Positions 56,779-64,000 of a DNA stretch of 64,000 nucleotides are shown here, piece after piece (within the stretch, counting starts at the first letter, position 1; each line of letters starts with the position of its first letter). The notes beneath the pieces were generated by a model. That model saw only the letters and a list, made by a program, of their open reading frames with translations, ran no database searches and was not told the DNA's origin. A program made the translations under genes and the position numbers. Origin of the DNA: Pirellulaceae bacterium (GTDB taxonomy: Bacteria > Planctomycetota > Planctomycetia > Pirellulales > Pirellulaceae); assembly GCA_022448645.1 (NCBI GenBank), contig JAKVBZ010000004.1, positions 62,001 through 126,000 on the forward strand, read 5' to 3'.

Positions 56779-58935
56779 CTACGGCAACGGCAGGATGATG
56801 GGCTCATTTTCCGCAAACGTTGCTTTGCCCAATCTACCATCGACGCGATAGTGCACGGTTAGTACTTTGACGACGTTTGGTGCAGGGTCACCAAAAACAG
56901 CGTTGTAACCCTTCTTCTTTTTTTCTGGCAACGTCAGCAGGCGAATATTCCCTGCGCATTCAGTCAGGACGGCCGTTACATCCACCACTTTGTCGTCAGC
57001 GCCGTATTCGGCTTTTACGATCTCTAGCTGCACGAGGGGGAAACCGACTTGATCCAGTAGCTTTCGCACAGGTTCGGAGTCCGTTCCAGTTTTGTGTGCG
57101 ATGACAAGACACACGCGTGACGAGGTTTGCCGAAGGGATTCGATGTCTGTAATTTCGGCAGCCAATTGTAGCGATTCCAGGCAAGGATAACGTGCCAAGA
57201 TTTGGAGGACGAGTTCCCGCTCTGCATCTCGTTCGGCGGCTTGCAGTGCCTGGCGGCACATCATGACCCGTTCGGTATCTTCGAAAGGAAACTGACGGAC
57301 GATTCGCAGGTATCCACGCAAACCACGAGTGCGAAACTTACCAGACACGTCGCTCTTGGCTAGTTGCAACAGCACAGGAGCTGCGTCCGACGTCATCCAC
57401 TGCCCCAACAATCGACTTGCTGTGTCTTGCAAAATCGGTTCTTTGCCCGTGGCCGAATCCGAGAGAGCCTGAAGTGCCGACGTACCACCAACATTTCCGA
57501 TGATCTCCAGAAACACATTCTGTGCTGGTACGCTGGCTGTGGACATGGCTGATACAAGTTGATTTACACAATCGTCAGCATGAGGCATGCGAACGGCCGC
57601 AGCATGGAGCGCCGCTTGAGCCACATTGCGGTCTTTAGATAGTTTTTTGCTGTTAATAGCTGTCACGCGTTCGATGAGCGCAGGTAGATCGTTGGGGCCG
57701 ACGGTTTGTCCCAGAGCGTGCAGGGCGGCCTGGCGAATATCGACGTTAGCATCATCAGCTGCTGTTAGTAGTTCTGGTATCGCTTCAATGCGGCGTGCAC
57801 CAATCGCTTTCACTAGAACCAGACGAGCCGTTCCTGTGGTGGTACCCAGGCGCTCCACAATTCGGCGATCGACGTCGGCACCGGACAATTCATGTAAGGC
57901 CGTTTGTACGGGGTCCAAGAATGGCTTACCCCCGTCGCTGGCGATGTTCACCAACGTCTCCACGCAGTCAGCATCACCGACTTTACCAATTGCTTTGACA
58001 GCCGCCAGACGCACTTCCGTTTCGATGTCTTGTTTGGCTGCCATATGAAGCACTGCTGGTTGGACAGCTTCGTCTCTACGGTCGGCTAGTGCGTAGAGCA
58101 GACGAAGTTGCCGCCGTGCGTTGGCATGGTCGAGTTGTCGAACCAGTGCATTTGTCACAAGCACGCCAGGCATTTCTCGGGTGATCTGCAGGCCCAAGTA
58201 AAACATGAGCTGATCCGACGATTGGAGCTGCTCAACCAGCAACGGAATCCCTGCATCACCGCGTGCCAGGATGGCACCTCTGGTGGCTTCGATGATTCTC
58301 TGTTGTGGTACATCGGCTTGGCGAACTTTGTCGTACAGGTTGGTAGCCAGTTCATTAGCTTCCAGTCGTAGTAATTGTTCGGCGCACAGGATGCAGCCTT
58401 CGGCGACCGCAGACCGTCGATCTGCGGACGTTGTTTCGAGAGTTTGTTCCAAGAATTTTGTGGCTGTCGGCCCACCGATTTTCCCCAGCGCAACAGCGGC
58501 AGCAGCAGCTGCCTGAGCATCGTCGTCCTCCAATACTCGGGTCAAGATATTCGTGGCATCAGTGTCCCGGCGAACGGCGATGGAATGGATGATCCCGACC
58601 CGCAATCGACCCTTGACGTTGGGTAACGTTTCTTGCAATGCCTTACCAGCAGCGCGATCGGGAATCGCCTCGAGGGCAATCCTCGCCCAAGAAGCGAGCT
58701 CAGGATCGGCTAACAAAGGCTGAAGGGCCTCGACGGAATGCTTAGAGCCGTGCACAGCCAGGCGTTTACAAATCAGAGCTTTATCTGCTTTTGGTGCGTC
58801 CGATTGAAGCGCAGCGATCAAAGAACGCTCCAGGTCAGAGCTGTTTTCTCCTTCGGCCAACGCGATGCTACAGCCGTACAACCAAACTACCGATAACATG
58901 ATCCAGCAGGATTTTGTTTCTGTCAGCTGACCCAT
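56779..58935 (-). CDS. Exported HEAT-repeat protein
   Basis: A 718-residue protein with a signal peptide (hydrophobic stretch at about residues 10-26, SIALAEG after it). It is filled with HEAT repeats (for example DIRQAALHALGQTV and TEVRLAAVKAIGKVGDADCV). The C-terminal 100 residues have a beta pattern ending TVHYRVDGRLGKATFAENEP. HEAT repeats form superhelical scaffolds for binding proteins; this one is likely periplasmic or surface-located. Proteins with HEAT repeats and exported c-type cytochromes are common in planctomycetes, but no haem motif is present here. It is convergent with the TPR gene, with 17 bases between stops. Its ligand is unknown. Confidence 0.83.
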   Translation of the reverse strand: MGQLTETKSCWIMLSVVWLYGCSIALAEGENSSDLERSLIAALQSDAPKADKALICKRLAVHGSKHSVEALQPLLADPELASWARIALEAIPDRAAGKALQETLPNVKGRLRVGIIHSIAVRRDTDATNILTRVLEDDDAQAAAAAAVALGKIGGPTATKFLEQTLETTSADRRSAVAEGCILCAEQLLRLEANELATNLYDKVRQADVPQQRIIEATRGAILARGDAGIPLLVEQLQSSDQLMFYLGLQITREMPGVLVTNALVRQLDHANARRQLRLLYALADRRDEAVQPAVLHMAAKQDIETEVRLAAVKAIGKVGDADCVETLVNIASDGGKPFLDPVQTALHELSGADVDRRIVERLGTTTGTARLVLVKAIGARRIEAIPELLTAADDANVDIRQAALHALGQTVGPNDLPALIERVTAINSKKLSKDRNVAQAALHAAAVRMPHADDCVNQLVSAMSTASVPAQNVFLEIIGNVGGTSALQALSDSATGKEPILQDTASRLLGQWMTSDAAPVLLQLAKSDVSGKFRTRGLRGYLRIVRQFPFEDTERVMMCRQALQAAERDAERELVLQILARYPCLESLQLAAEITDIESLRQTSSRVCLVIAHKTGTDSEPVRKLLDQVGFPLVQLEIVKAEYGADDKVVDVTAVLTECAGNIRLLTLPEKKKKGYNAVFGDPAPNVVKVLTVHYRVDGRLGKATFAENEPIILPLP

Positions 58936-59026
58936 TTATTTGACTCCTGAGTGATTCATTCCAGGCCGATTTTGACTGGAGAAAAGTTTGTGCTATGCAT
59001 TACGTATCGCTGCGGATCGTTTCGTT

Positions 59027-60313
59027 TTATATTCGCCAGGGAGCTCGTAACGCTTCGGACCTTAATCGGTTTGCTTCTGCGTCTCCGACGAATTGGTGCT
59101 TCAAGGGGTCGTAGGTCACCTTACGATCCAAAAAGACGGCGATGTTGGCAGCGTGACAAGCGATGTGACCGAAACATGCTACTTCAGCACTAGCCCGTGG
59201 CTGACTTCGAGTCTTCACCGAATTCAGGAAGTCCCGCACATGGAATGTGGCCGGATAACCACCAATCTCTGCGACTTGGCGACCTGCCAGTAGTTCGGGG
59301 CTGCTGAGAATGAACTTGCCGCTGTCGCCCGTTTCGATCCATCCGTCATCCCCTTCGAATCGAACAGGGCATGACCCTAAGGGCAGCCAATCGTCTTCAC
59401 GTATGACGAGTTCGACCCCGTCCGCATAACGAGCCACAATGCGGTTGTTCTCTGGAGGAAAGTATTCCACCGGAGCCGTTCGATCGGCGCCCGCTGCCCA
59501 TTGGCACAAATCGACGCAATGAGAACCCCATTCCAGGACGCCACCACCGGTCAACCCTCCTCCTTTTTCAAAGTTAAACCCGTCGAGATGAGCTTTGTTA
59601 AAGGGACGCCAGGCGGCTGGTCCGAGATAAGTGTCCCAATCGATTTCATCCTTGTCCGGTTCAGGTTCCGGAGCCATCCAGCCACTACTGACTGTCTTCA
59701 TACCGGCTGGGTGTGCGTGGACACGTCGCAGCGTGCCCAAGCGTCCACTGTTCGCCAATTCGCAGGCGAATTCAAAATGTGGCAGATTCCGTCTTTGGGT
59801 ACCCGCCTGCAAAATACGTCCGGTCCGACGAAAGATATCGGCGAGTTGAAGACTTTGCGAAATGTTCTTGGTGCACGGTTTTTCGCAATAGACATCCTTT
59901 CCAGCTCTGGCGGCTAACGTCGCCGCCGTGGCGTGCCAATTGGGACCGGTGGCGATGAGCACCGCGTCGATGTCCTGTCGAGCTAACAGATCACGTAGAT
60001 CGCGATAAGTCTCACAGTCCTGGTTTTCGTACTTTTGGTCGATGGTTGTTTTGGCGGCTTGACGCCTAACCGCTTTGATATCGCAGATAGCAACGCATTG
60101 GACATCTGGTTCATCTAGAAAGCATCCAAGATCGTAAGTTCCCCGGTTACCAATGCCGATGCCCCCCAACACAATGCGTTCACTAGGGGCCACGACGCCG
60201 TTTTTTCCCAAAGCACTCGCCGGAACGATGTGGGGAAGGGCAAACACTGTACTGGCGCTTACTGCAGATTGAAGAAATCGCCGCCGAGGAAGATGCTTCT
60301 TTGTTTGAGGCAT
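59027..60313 (-). CDS. Gfo/Idh/MocA oxidoreductase with Tat signal
   Basis: A 428-residue protein. The twin-arginine signal is LPRRRFLQSAV (about residues 8-18), followed by a hydrophobic segment, implying Tat export. The Rossmann fold is VLGGIGIGNRGTYDLGCF, and the KP signature is DVYCEKPCTKNISQSLQLAD. The C-terminal substrate domain includes GVLEWGSHCVDLCQWA, with the conserved His. It is similar in layout to the gene at 3932 and may have a related role in sugar oxidation. It ends at 59027, 91 bases before the HEAT gene. Confidence 0.92.
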   Translation of the reverse strand: MPQTKKHLPRRRFLQSAVSASTVFALPHIVPASALGKNGVVAPSERIVLGGIGIGNRGTYDLGCFLDEPDVQCVAICDIKAVRRQAAKTTIDQKYENQDCETYRDLRDLLARQDIDAVLIATGPNWHATAATLAARAGKDVYCEKPCTKNISQSLQLADIFRRTGRILQAGTQRRNLPHFEFACELANSGRLGTLRRVHAHPAGMKTVSSGWMAPEPEPDKDEIDWDTYLGPAAWRPFNKAHLDGFNFEKGGGLTGGGVLEWGSHCVDLCQWAAGADRTAPVEYFPPENNRIVARYADGVELVIREDDWLPLGSCPVRFEGDDGWIETGDSGKFILSSPELLAGRQVAEIGGYPATFHVRDFLNSVKTRSQPRASAEVACFGHIACHAANIAVFLDRKVTYDPLKHQFVGDAEANRLRSEALRAPWRI

Positions 60314-60448
60314 GCCAAGCTTTCTGGAAAGGCCAAGAATGAATGGTATCGAAGAGCTTGTAGTATAGTCGATGGCGCGATGAATGCGAGACGAAGGATG
60401 TTCTCGCGTAGAGCGTGGTAACCAGAGAACTATGTCGCGGCATGTTCT

Positions 60449-61567
60449 CTAGGAATCCGACCAATCTTTTAATCCCTGACAGATCGTTTGCAGCGAATCG
60501 TCATCCAGTTGCGGATACATAGGCAAACTTAAGATGGACGACACGACCTGTTCGGTCACGGATAGTTGATCGCTCCCTTGAAGCCTGTTGAGATAGGCAG
60601 GTTGTTGATGCACTGCCTGTGGGTAGTGAATGGCTGTTCCGATACCACGGTCGGTGAGGTATGCTTTGAGTTCATTCCGTCGATCCGATCGAATGACGTA
60701 TTGGTGGTAAACGTGCGAGCTGTTTTCACGCACCATAGGTGCTTCTAGGGACAGTGATTTCAAACAAGCATCGTAAGTCTGCGCGATTGTTTGACGACGG
60801 CGATTGTCTTCGCTGAGTCGGCTGAGTTTTTCCAATAAAATTGCAGCTTGTAGTTCGTCTAGCCTCGAATTCACGCCAGGTAGTTGGCTGGATCGCTGTT
60901 CATCCCATCCATATTGTCTCTGCTGGCGCAGTTGATTCGCCAACGCGGCATCCTGCGTCACCACCATCCCACCGTCACCGAGAGCTCCCAGGTTTTTGGT
61001 GGGATAAAAACTGAAAGTGGCAGCCGTCCCCCAGCTGCCCGCATTGCGACCTTGAAAAGTCGCTCCATGCGATTGGGCACAGTCCTCGATGATAAGCAGG
61101 TTGTGCCTGGTCGCAATCGCTTGGATGGCTTCCATGTCGGCCATTTGTCCGTACAAGTGTACCGGGACCACAGCTTTGGGGGGCGGTATGTCTCGTGGCC
61201 ACTGAGTGAGCGCTGCGTTCAGAGAATCGGGAGACATGGTAAAGGTGTGCGGATCTATGTCGACGAAGACCGCGTTGGCTCCGCTCCGTTCAATGCCCGC
61301 AACGGTGGCGACAGCCGTGTGCGACACCGTGATCACGTGATCACCCGCTCCGATCTGACAAGCACGTAAGGCAATTTCGATGGCATCCGTTCCAGATCCG
61401 ACCCCCACGCCATGCGCTACACCCACATAGTTGGCGAAATCACGTTCGAACCGGTCCACTTCACGGCCCAAGATGTACCAACCACTGGCGACGACGCGTT
61501 CTAGTGCTCGATCGATGGATGTCTTGTAGGCAAGATAGCCAGCGGTGAGGTCATTCTGAGAGATCAC
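60449..61567 (-). CDS. DegT/DnrJ/EryC1/StrS family aminotransferase
   Basis: A 372-residue PLP enzyme acting on nucleotide-linked keto-sugars. A GTG start at 61567 is chosen because the family normally opens with a short M-x-x-x-DL segment, matched by VISQNDLTAGYLAYKTSI; upstream residues show no similarity. The PLP lysine is Lys191 in FSFYPTKNLGALGDGGM, preceded by EDCAQSHGATF and the family's VHLYGQMADM. It transfers an amino group from glutamate to a 3- or 4-keto sugar. The epimerase gene ends 64 bases upstream, so they may form one pathway with the GT2 gene. Confidence 0.9.
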   Translation of the reverse strand: MISQNDLTAGYLAYKTSIDRALERVVASGWYILGREVDRFERDFANYVGVAHGVGVGSGTDAIEIALRACQIGAGDHVITVSHTAVATVAGIERSGANAVFVDIDPHTFTMSPDSLNAALTQWPRDIPPPKAVVPVHLYGQMADMEAIQAIATRHNLLIIEDCAQSHGATFQGRNAGSWGTAATFSFYPTKNLGALGDGGMVVTQDAALANQLRQQRQYGWDEQRSSQLPGVNSRLDELQAAILLEKLSRLSEDNRRRQTIAQTYDACLKSLSLEAPMVRENSSHVYHQYVIRSDRRNELKAYLTDRGIGTAIHYPQAVHQQPAYLNRLQGSDQLSVTEQVVSSILSLPMYPQLDDDSLQTICQGLKDWSDS

Positions 61568-61631
61568 GGATATTTCTTTCTTGACTACAGAAGAACTCCA
61601 CTTTTCCGGAAGAGAGTCGACCAATACGAAT

Positions 61632-62639
61632 TCAAACGTACTGCGCCAAGTGCTGTCGATAGTACTGCACAGTACGACGTAGACCCTCCTGCAACGAAAC
61701 ACGAGTTTCCCAGCCAATCATTTCGCGAATCAAGGCATCGTCGGCGTAGTAGTCACCAATATCGATGCGTTTTCTTTCCGCAGGGAATTCCCGCAAACTG
61801 AATTTTCCTTGGCCATCGTTGGCCTCAATCAGCCAACTGGCAAGTTGTTGTAAAGTGACCACACACTCGCCGCCTAGATTGAATACTTTTCCCCATGCCT
61901 GTTCATTGACTGCGCACAACAACATGGCGTCGCAAGCGTCATCCACATAGGTAAAGTCTCTTTTTTGTTCGCCTCCCCATACCTCAATGGAATCCCCTTC
62001 CAGAATTCTACGAATCCAGATTCCCAAAAACGTCTGGCGCGAATCTTTAATTCGCATTCGGGGACCGTAGGTGTTGGTCAGGCGCAATGCGCATGTGCGA
62101 ATGCCATACACATTGTGATAAAGGACGTGATACCATTCTCCTGCCATTTTATTGATGCCGTTCACATCGACAGGTCGCAGCAGATGTTTTTCGTCGACGG
62201 GCAAATAATCTGGCTTACCGTAAATTTGACGTGTACTGGCAAAGACCACACGGATGTCGGGTTGGCAGTCGCGGCAAGCTTCTAGAATCGAGAGTTGAGC
62301 ACGACAGTTGATGTCCAAGTCGACATACGGATCCGACATAGAATCCAGGTGGCTCGTCTGCCCTGCCAGATTGAACAGGAAGTCATGATTTTGCACGAGA
62401 TGCTGTATGCTATGAGGGTCTCGCACATCAGCGATGTTGACGTGCAAACGGTCCTTGATGTCAACCACGTTGAATAAGTTGCCACCATATTCAGGAACCA
62501 ATGAGTCAACCAGGGTTACCTCAGCTCCCAGCTGTACCAGGCGGTGAGCCAAGTTGGACCCAATGAATCCCAAGCCACCCGTGATCAAGACGCGGGCGTC
62601 GGAGAACTGGTCCGTGATGGATGGCACGTTGGAGGTCAT
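61632..62639 (-). CDS. NAD-dependent epimerase/dehydratase lacking the catalytic tyrosine
   Basis: A 335-residue extended SDR. NAD binding is by TGGLGFIGSNLAHRL (GGxGFIG, about residues 21-27), and ASTRQIYG holds the catalytic Ser/Thr. The YxxxK motif reads NGINK (residues 160-164): Lys164 is present but Tyr160 is Asn. DVNGINKMAGEWYHVLY and then RLTNTYGPRM follow, which look like a conserved subgroup. So the chemistry may differ from UDP-glucose 4-epimerase. It stands between a family 2 glycosyltransferase and a DegT aminotransferase on one strand. Confidence 0.88.
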   Translation of the reverse strand: MTSNVPSITDQFSDARVLITGGLGFIGSNLAHRLVQLGAEVTLVDSLVPEYGGNLFNVVDIKDRLHVNIADVRDPHSIQHLVQNHDFLFNLAGQTSHLDSMSDPYVDLDINCRAQLSILEACRDCQPDIRVVFASTRQIYGKPDYLPVDEKHLLRPVDVNGINKMAGEWYHVLYHNVYGIRTCALRLTNTYGPRMRIKDSRQTFLGIWIRRILEGDSIEVWGGEQKRDFTYVDDACDAMLLCAVNEQAWGKVFNLGGECVVTLQQLASWLIEANDGQGKFSLREFPAERKRIDIGDYYADDALIREMIGWETRVSLQEGLRRTVQYYRQHLAQYV

Positions 62640-62673
62640 GAATGGAACGATCGGGACATGAGGAAACGGTGAA

Positions 62674-63723
62674 TCAGGTGGCTAATGGTTCTTCTGTATC
62701 ATCGATACCATACTGTGATCGCACAACAAATTGGGGTGCGCGATTCATGGTTTGAAATACACGTCCCAGGTATTCACCAATCATCCCCAAGACGCACAGC
62801 TGTAAACCAGCGAAAATGGTAACGGTAACAATGAGAGAAGCCCATCCTGCGGGAAATTGTTCTCGGCTAAAGAAAATACCGCCGAACGACCAGGAAACGA
62901 GAAAGAATATTGCTAGTGCAAAACCGGCAGCCGACATGGTCAAGCCCAGCAAGGAAGCCACACGCAACGGCAATACGGAGAAACCCGTGAACATGTTCAA
63001 CCACAGCCGTATTAACCGACGCAACGTATAGTTCGAACGCCCTGTCTCTCGGCGCGCATGTTTACAAAGTTGCTGACCGATCGTTGTTGTCGATTGAAGA
63101 ATCAGACCGTCCAAATACGGATACGGACCTTCGTAGCGAATCACGGCATCAATTAAGAACCGATTCAACACCTTAAAACTCGATAAGTACAAACCGGGTG
63201 GTTTTGCCAACAGACGAGTCGCCATCCAGTCGTTGAAGGAGCTGCCCAAGTTGCGCCACCAATGATGGTGCTTCTTTTCGTAGTAGCTGTAGACGACGTC
63301 GAATCCTTCGGATAAGCGGTCTGTCAACAAGATAATTTGATCTGGCGGATTCTGAAAGTCATCATCAATGATGGCTACCGCATCGCCAGTTACATAGTGC
63401 AGTCCACACATCACTGCGCTGTGTTCGCCAAAATTGCGAGCCAACTGTACGTAGCGGATCAAACCAGGGTGACGTTCCATCGCCTGGCGAATCACCTTGT
63501 GACTGTTGTCCACGCTGCCATCATTGACCAGTATGATCTCGAGCGCATCGTATTGCTGCTCCAGTTCTCCTACGACCATATCGAGCAAAGGCCCGACCGT
63601 CGCTTCACTGTTGTATACCGGAATCAACACGCTCATACGACGAATCGTTGGCCGCGTTGTCGTAGCAAGGGCTTCGGAGGTATGCAGTTCGTCGTTATGT
63701 AGGGATGGTTGTTCTGTAGCCAT
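62674..63723 (-). CDS. Family 2 glycosyltransferase with membrane anchor
   Basis: A 349-residue GT2 enzyme of the DPM1/ArnC-like group. The GT-A domain has SVLIPVYNSEATVGPLLDM, LVNDGSVDNSHKVI, the DxD-like VAIIDDDFQNPPDQ, and the later acceptor region. Two C-terminal helices (about residues 245-275 and 290-315) anchor it in the membrane. Such enzymes transfer a sugar from a nucleotide donor to a polyprenyl phosphate or another acceptor. It is the first gene of the GT2, epimerase and DegT run, with 34 bases between it and the epimerase. Confidence 0.93.
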   Translation of the reverse strand: MATEQPSLHNDELHTSEALATTTRPTIRRMSVLIPVYNSEATVGPLLDMVVGELEQQYDALEIILVNDGSVDNSHKVIRQAMERHPGLIRYVQLARNFGEHSAVMCGLHYVTGDAVAIIDDDFQNPPDQIILLTDRLSEGFDVVYSYYEKKHHHWWRNLGSSFNDWMATRLLAKPPGLYLSSFKVLNRFLIDAVIRYEGPYPYLDGLILQSTTTIGQQLCKHARRETGRSNYTLRRLIRLWLNMFTGFSVLPLRVASLLGLTMSAAGFALAIFFLVSWSFGGIFFSREQFPAGWASLIVTVTIFAGLQLCVLGMIGEYLGRVFQTMNRAPQFVVRSQYGIDDTEEPLAT

Positions 63724-63757
63724 CAGTTGGTATCACAGGACAGGTGTGCTGTTGATT

Positions 63758-64000
63758 TCAAGTCTGGTGATGAGTCGTACCCGGTATTGCCGAACGAGCA
63801 GCACCCTCCTGCTGGTCCGCGTGGCGGGTTAACAGGTTTTGCCAAAGGTCATTTACTGCAGCCGGGAGGTCATCCTGATTGTCGCGGTGGTGATTGTAGC
63901 CTGGCTTGACGCTATCGTGGTACAATTGTTTCAGTTGAGATTCGTTTAAATGGATTCCAAAAAAGCGGGCTGCTAGCCCAAATTCAACCGCAAAACGTTC
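63758..64000 (-). CDS. Partial gene, C-terminal end, function unknown
   Basis: An 80-codon frame enters from the right edge and ends at TGA 63758, 34 bases before the glycosyltransferase start. Its translation contains AVEFGLAARFFGIHLNESQL and VNDLWQNLLTRHADQQEG. The whole stretch has natural protein composition. I do not recognise the family. The arrangement suggests it is cotranscribed with the sugar-modifying genes. Confidence 0.7.
   Translation of the reverse strand, partial: ERFAVEFGLAARFFGIHLNESQLKQLYHDSVKPGYNHHRDNQDDLPAAVNDLWQNLLTRHADQQEGAARSAIPGTTHHQT

Noticed and set aside
61551..61560. A GTCATTCTGAG-like sequence resembling the palindromic repeat
   Set aside because: It lies inside the DegT coding region, without the second arm or inner blocks, so it is a chance match.

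Overview
This window looks like chromosomal DNA from a planctomycete, probably of the Pirellula/Rhodopirellula type. The assignment rests on gene content. There is a formylmethanofuran dehydrogenase subunit A (FhcA) in a bacterial setting, and there are Tat-exported Gfo/Idh/MocA oxidoreductases. There are also a neutral ceramidase-like exported protein, a relic of the DUF1549/PSCyt2 family, a GYF_2/zinc-ribbon protein, HEAT-repeat proteins and a lysine-rich histone H1-like protein. I saw no rRNA, tRNA, CRISPR array, prophage or intact insertion sequence. Genes are loosely packed: several gaps exceed 300 bases and some hold recognisable gene fragments.

Layout. 1-3.8 kb: hydantoinase/oxoprolinase genes hyuA and hyuB (hyuB cut by the left edge), divergent from an exported sugar-phosphate isomerase-like gene, with a perfect palindrome between them. 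3.9-11.4 kb: a Tat Gfo/Idh oxidoreductase, a DUF1549 relic, a ceramidase-like protein, a zinc alcohol dehydrogenase, an HExxH lipoprotein and an orphan iron-binding lipoprotein. 11.6-17.7 kb: DEAD-box helicase, H1-like protein, HEAT protein, an EboD-like dehydroquinate-synthase homologue and an aminotransferase. 18-23.9 kb: glycogen synthase, GH57 glucanotransferase, hisI and hisG. 24.3-29.4 kb: bioD, a divergent aroE homologue, then an aquaporin - dihaem peroxidase - oxidoreductase run. 30.5-37.2 kb: a histidine kinase, a YugP-type peptidase, and an operon hisF - pilT - degenerate GspE-like gene - cvpA - membrane protein.

37.4-41.4 kb: small accessory genes, including a 53-residue protein at 39773-39934. 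41.6-45.0 kb: an operon E2 acyltransferase - archease - RtcB, in which the archease start lies inside the E2 gene. 45.7-50.1 kb: fhcA, an Nramp-fold transporter lacking the usual metal motif, and an SDR lacking its catalytic lysine. 50.6-54.2 kb: DinB-like protein, and an aldehyde:ferredoxin oxidoreductase followed by a MoaD/ThiS sulfur carrier and a VOC protein. 54.5-58.9 kb: a protein-kinase fragment, a TMTC-like membrane/TPR protein and a large exported HEAT protein. 59-64 kb: a Tat oxidoreductase and a surface-sugar set (family 2 glycosyltransferase, epimerase, DegT aminotransferase), then a gene cut by the right edge.

The most notable themes are: (1) C1 and tungsten/molybdenum-linked metabolism (FhcA, aldehyde oxidoreductase, MoaD) alongside RNA ligase repair; (2) a set of proteins on well-known folds whose canonical active-site residues are replaced (GspE-like, AroE-like, SDR, epimerase, Nramp-like); (3) dispersed palindromic repeats and gene relics marking rearrangement. 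No single locus is demonstrably a new system. The strongest candidates are the pilT/pseudo-ATPase operon and the E2-archease-RtcB operon.
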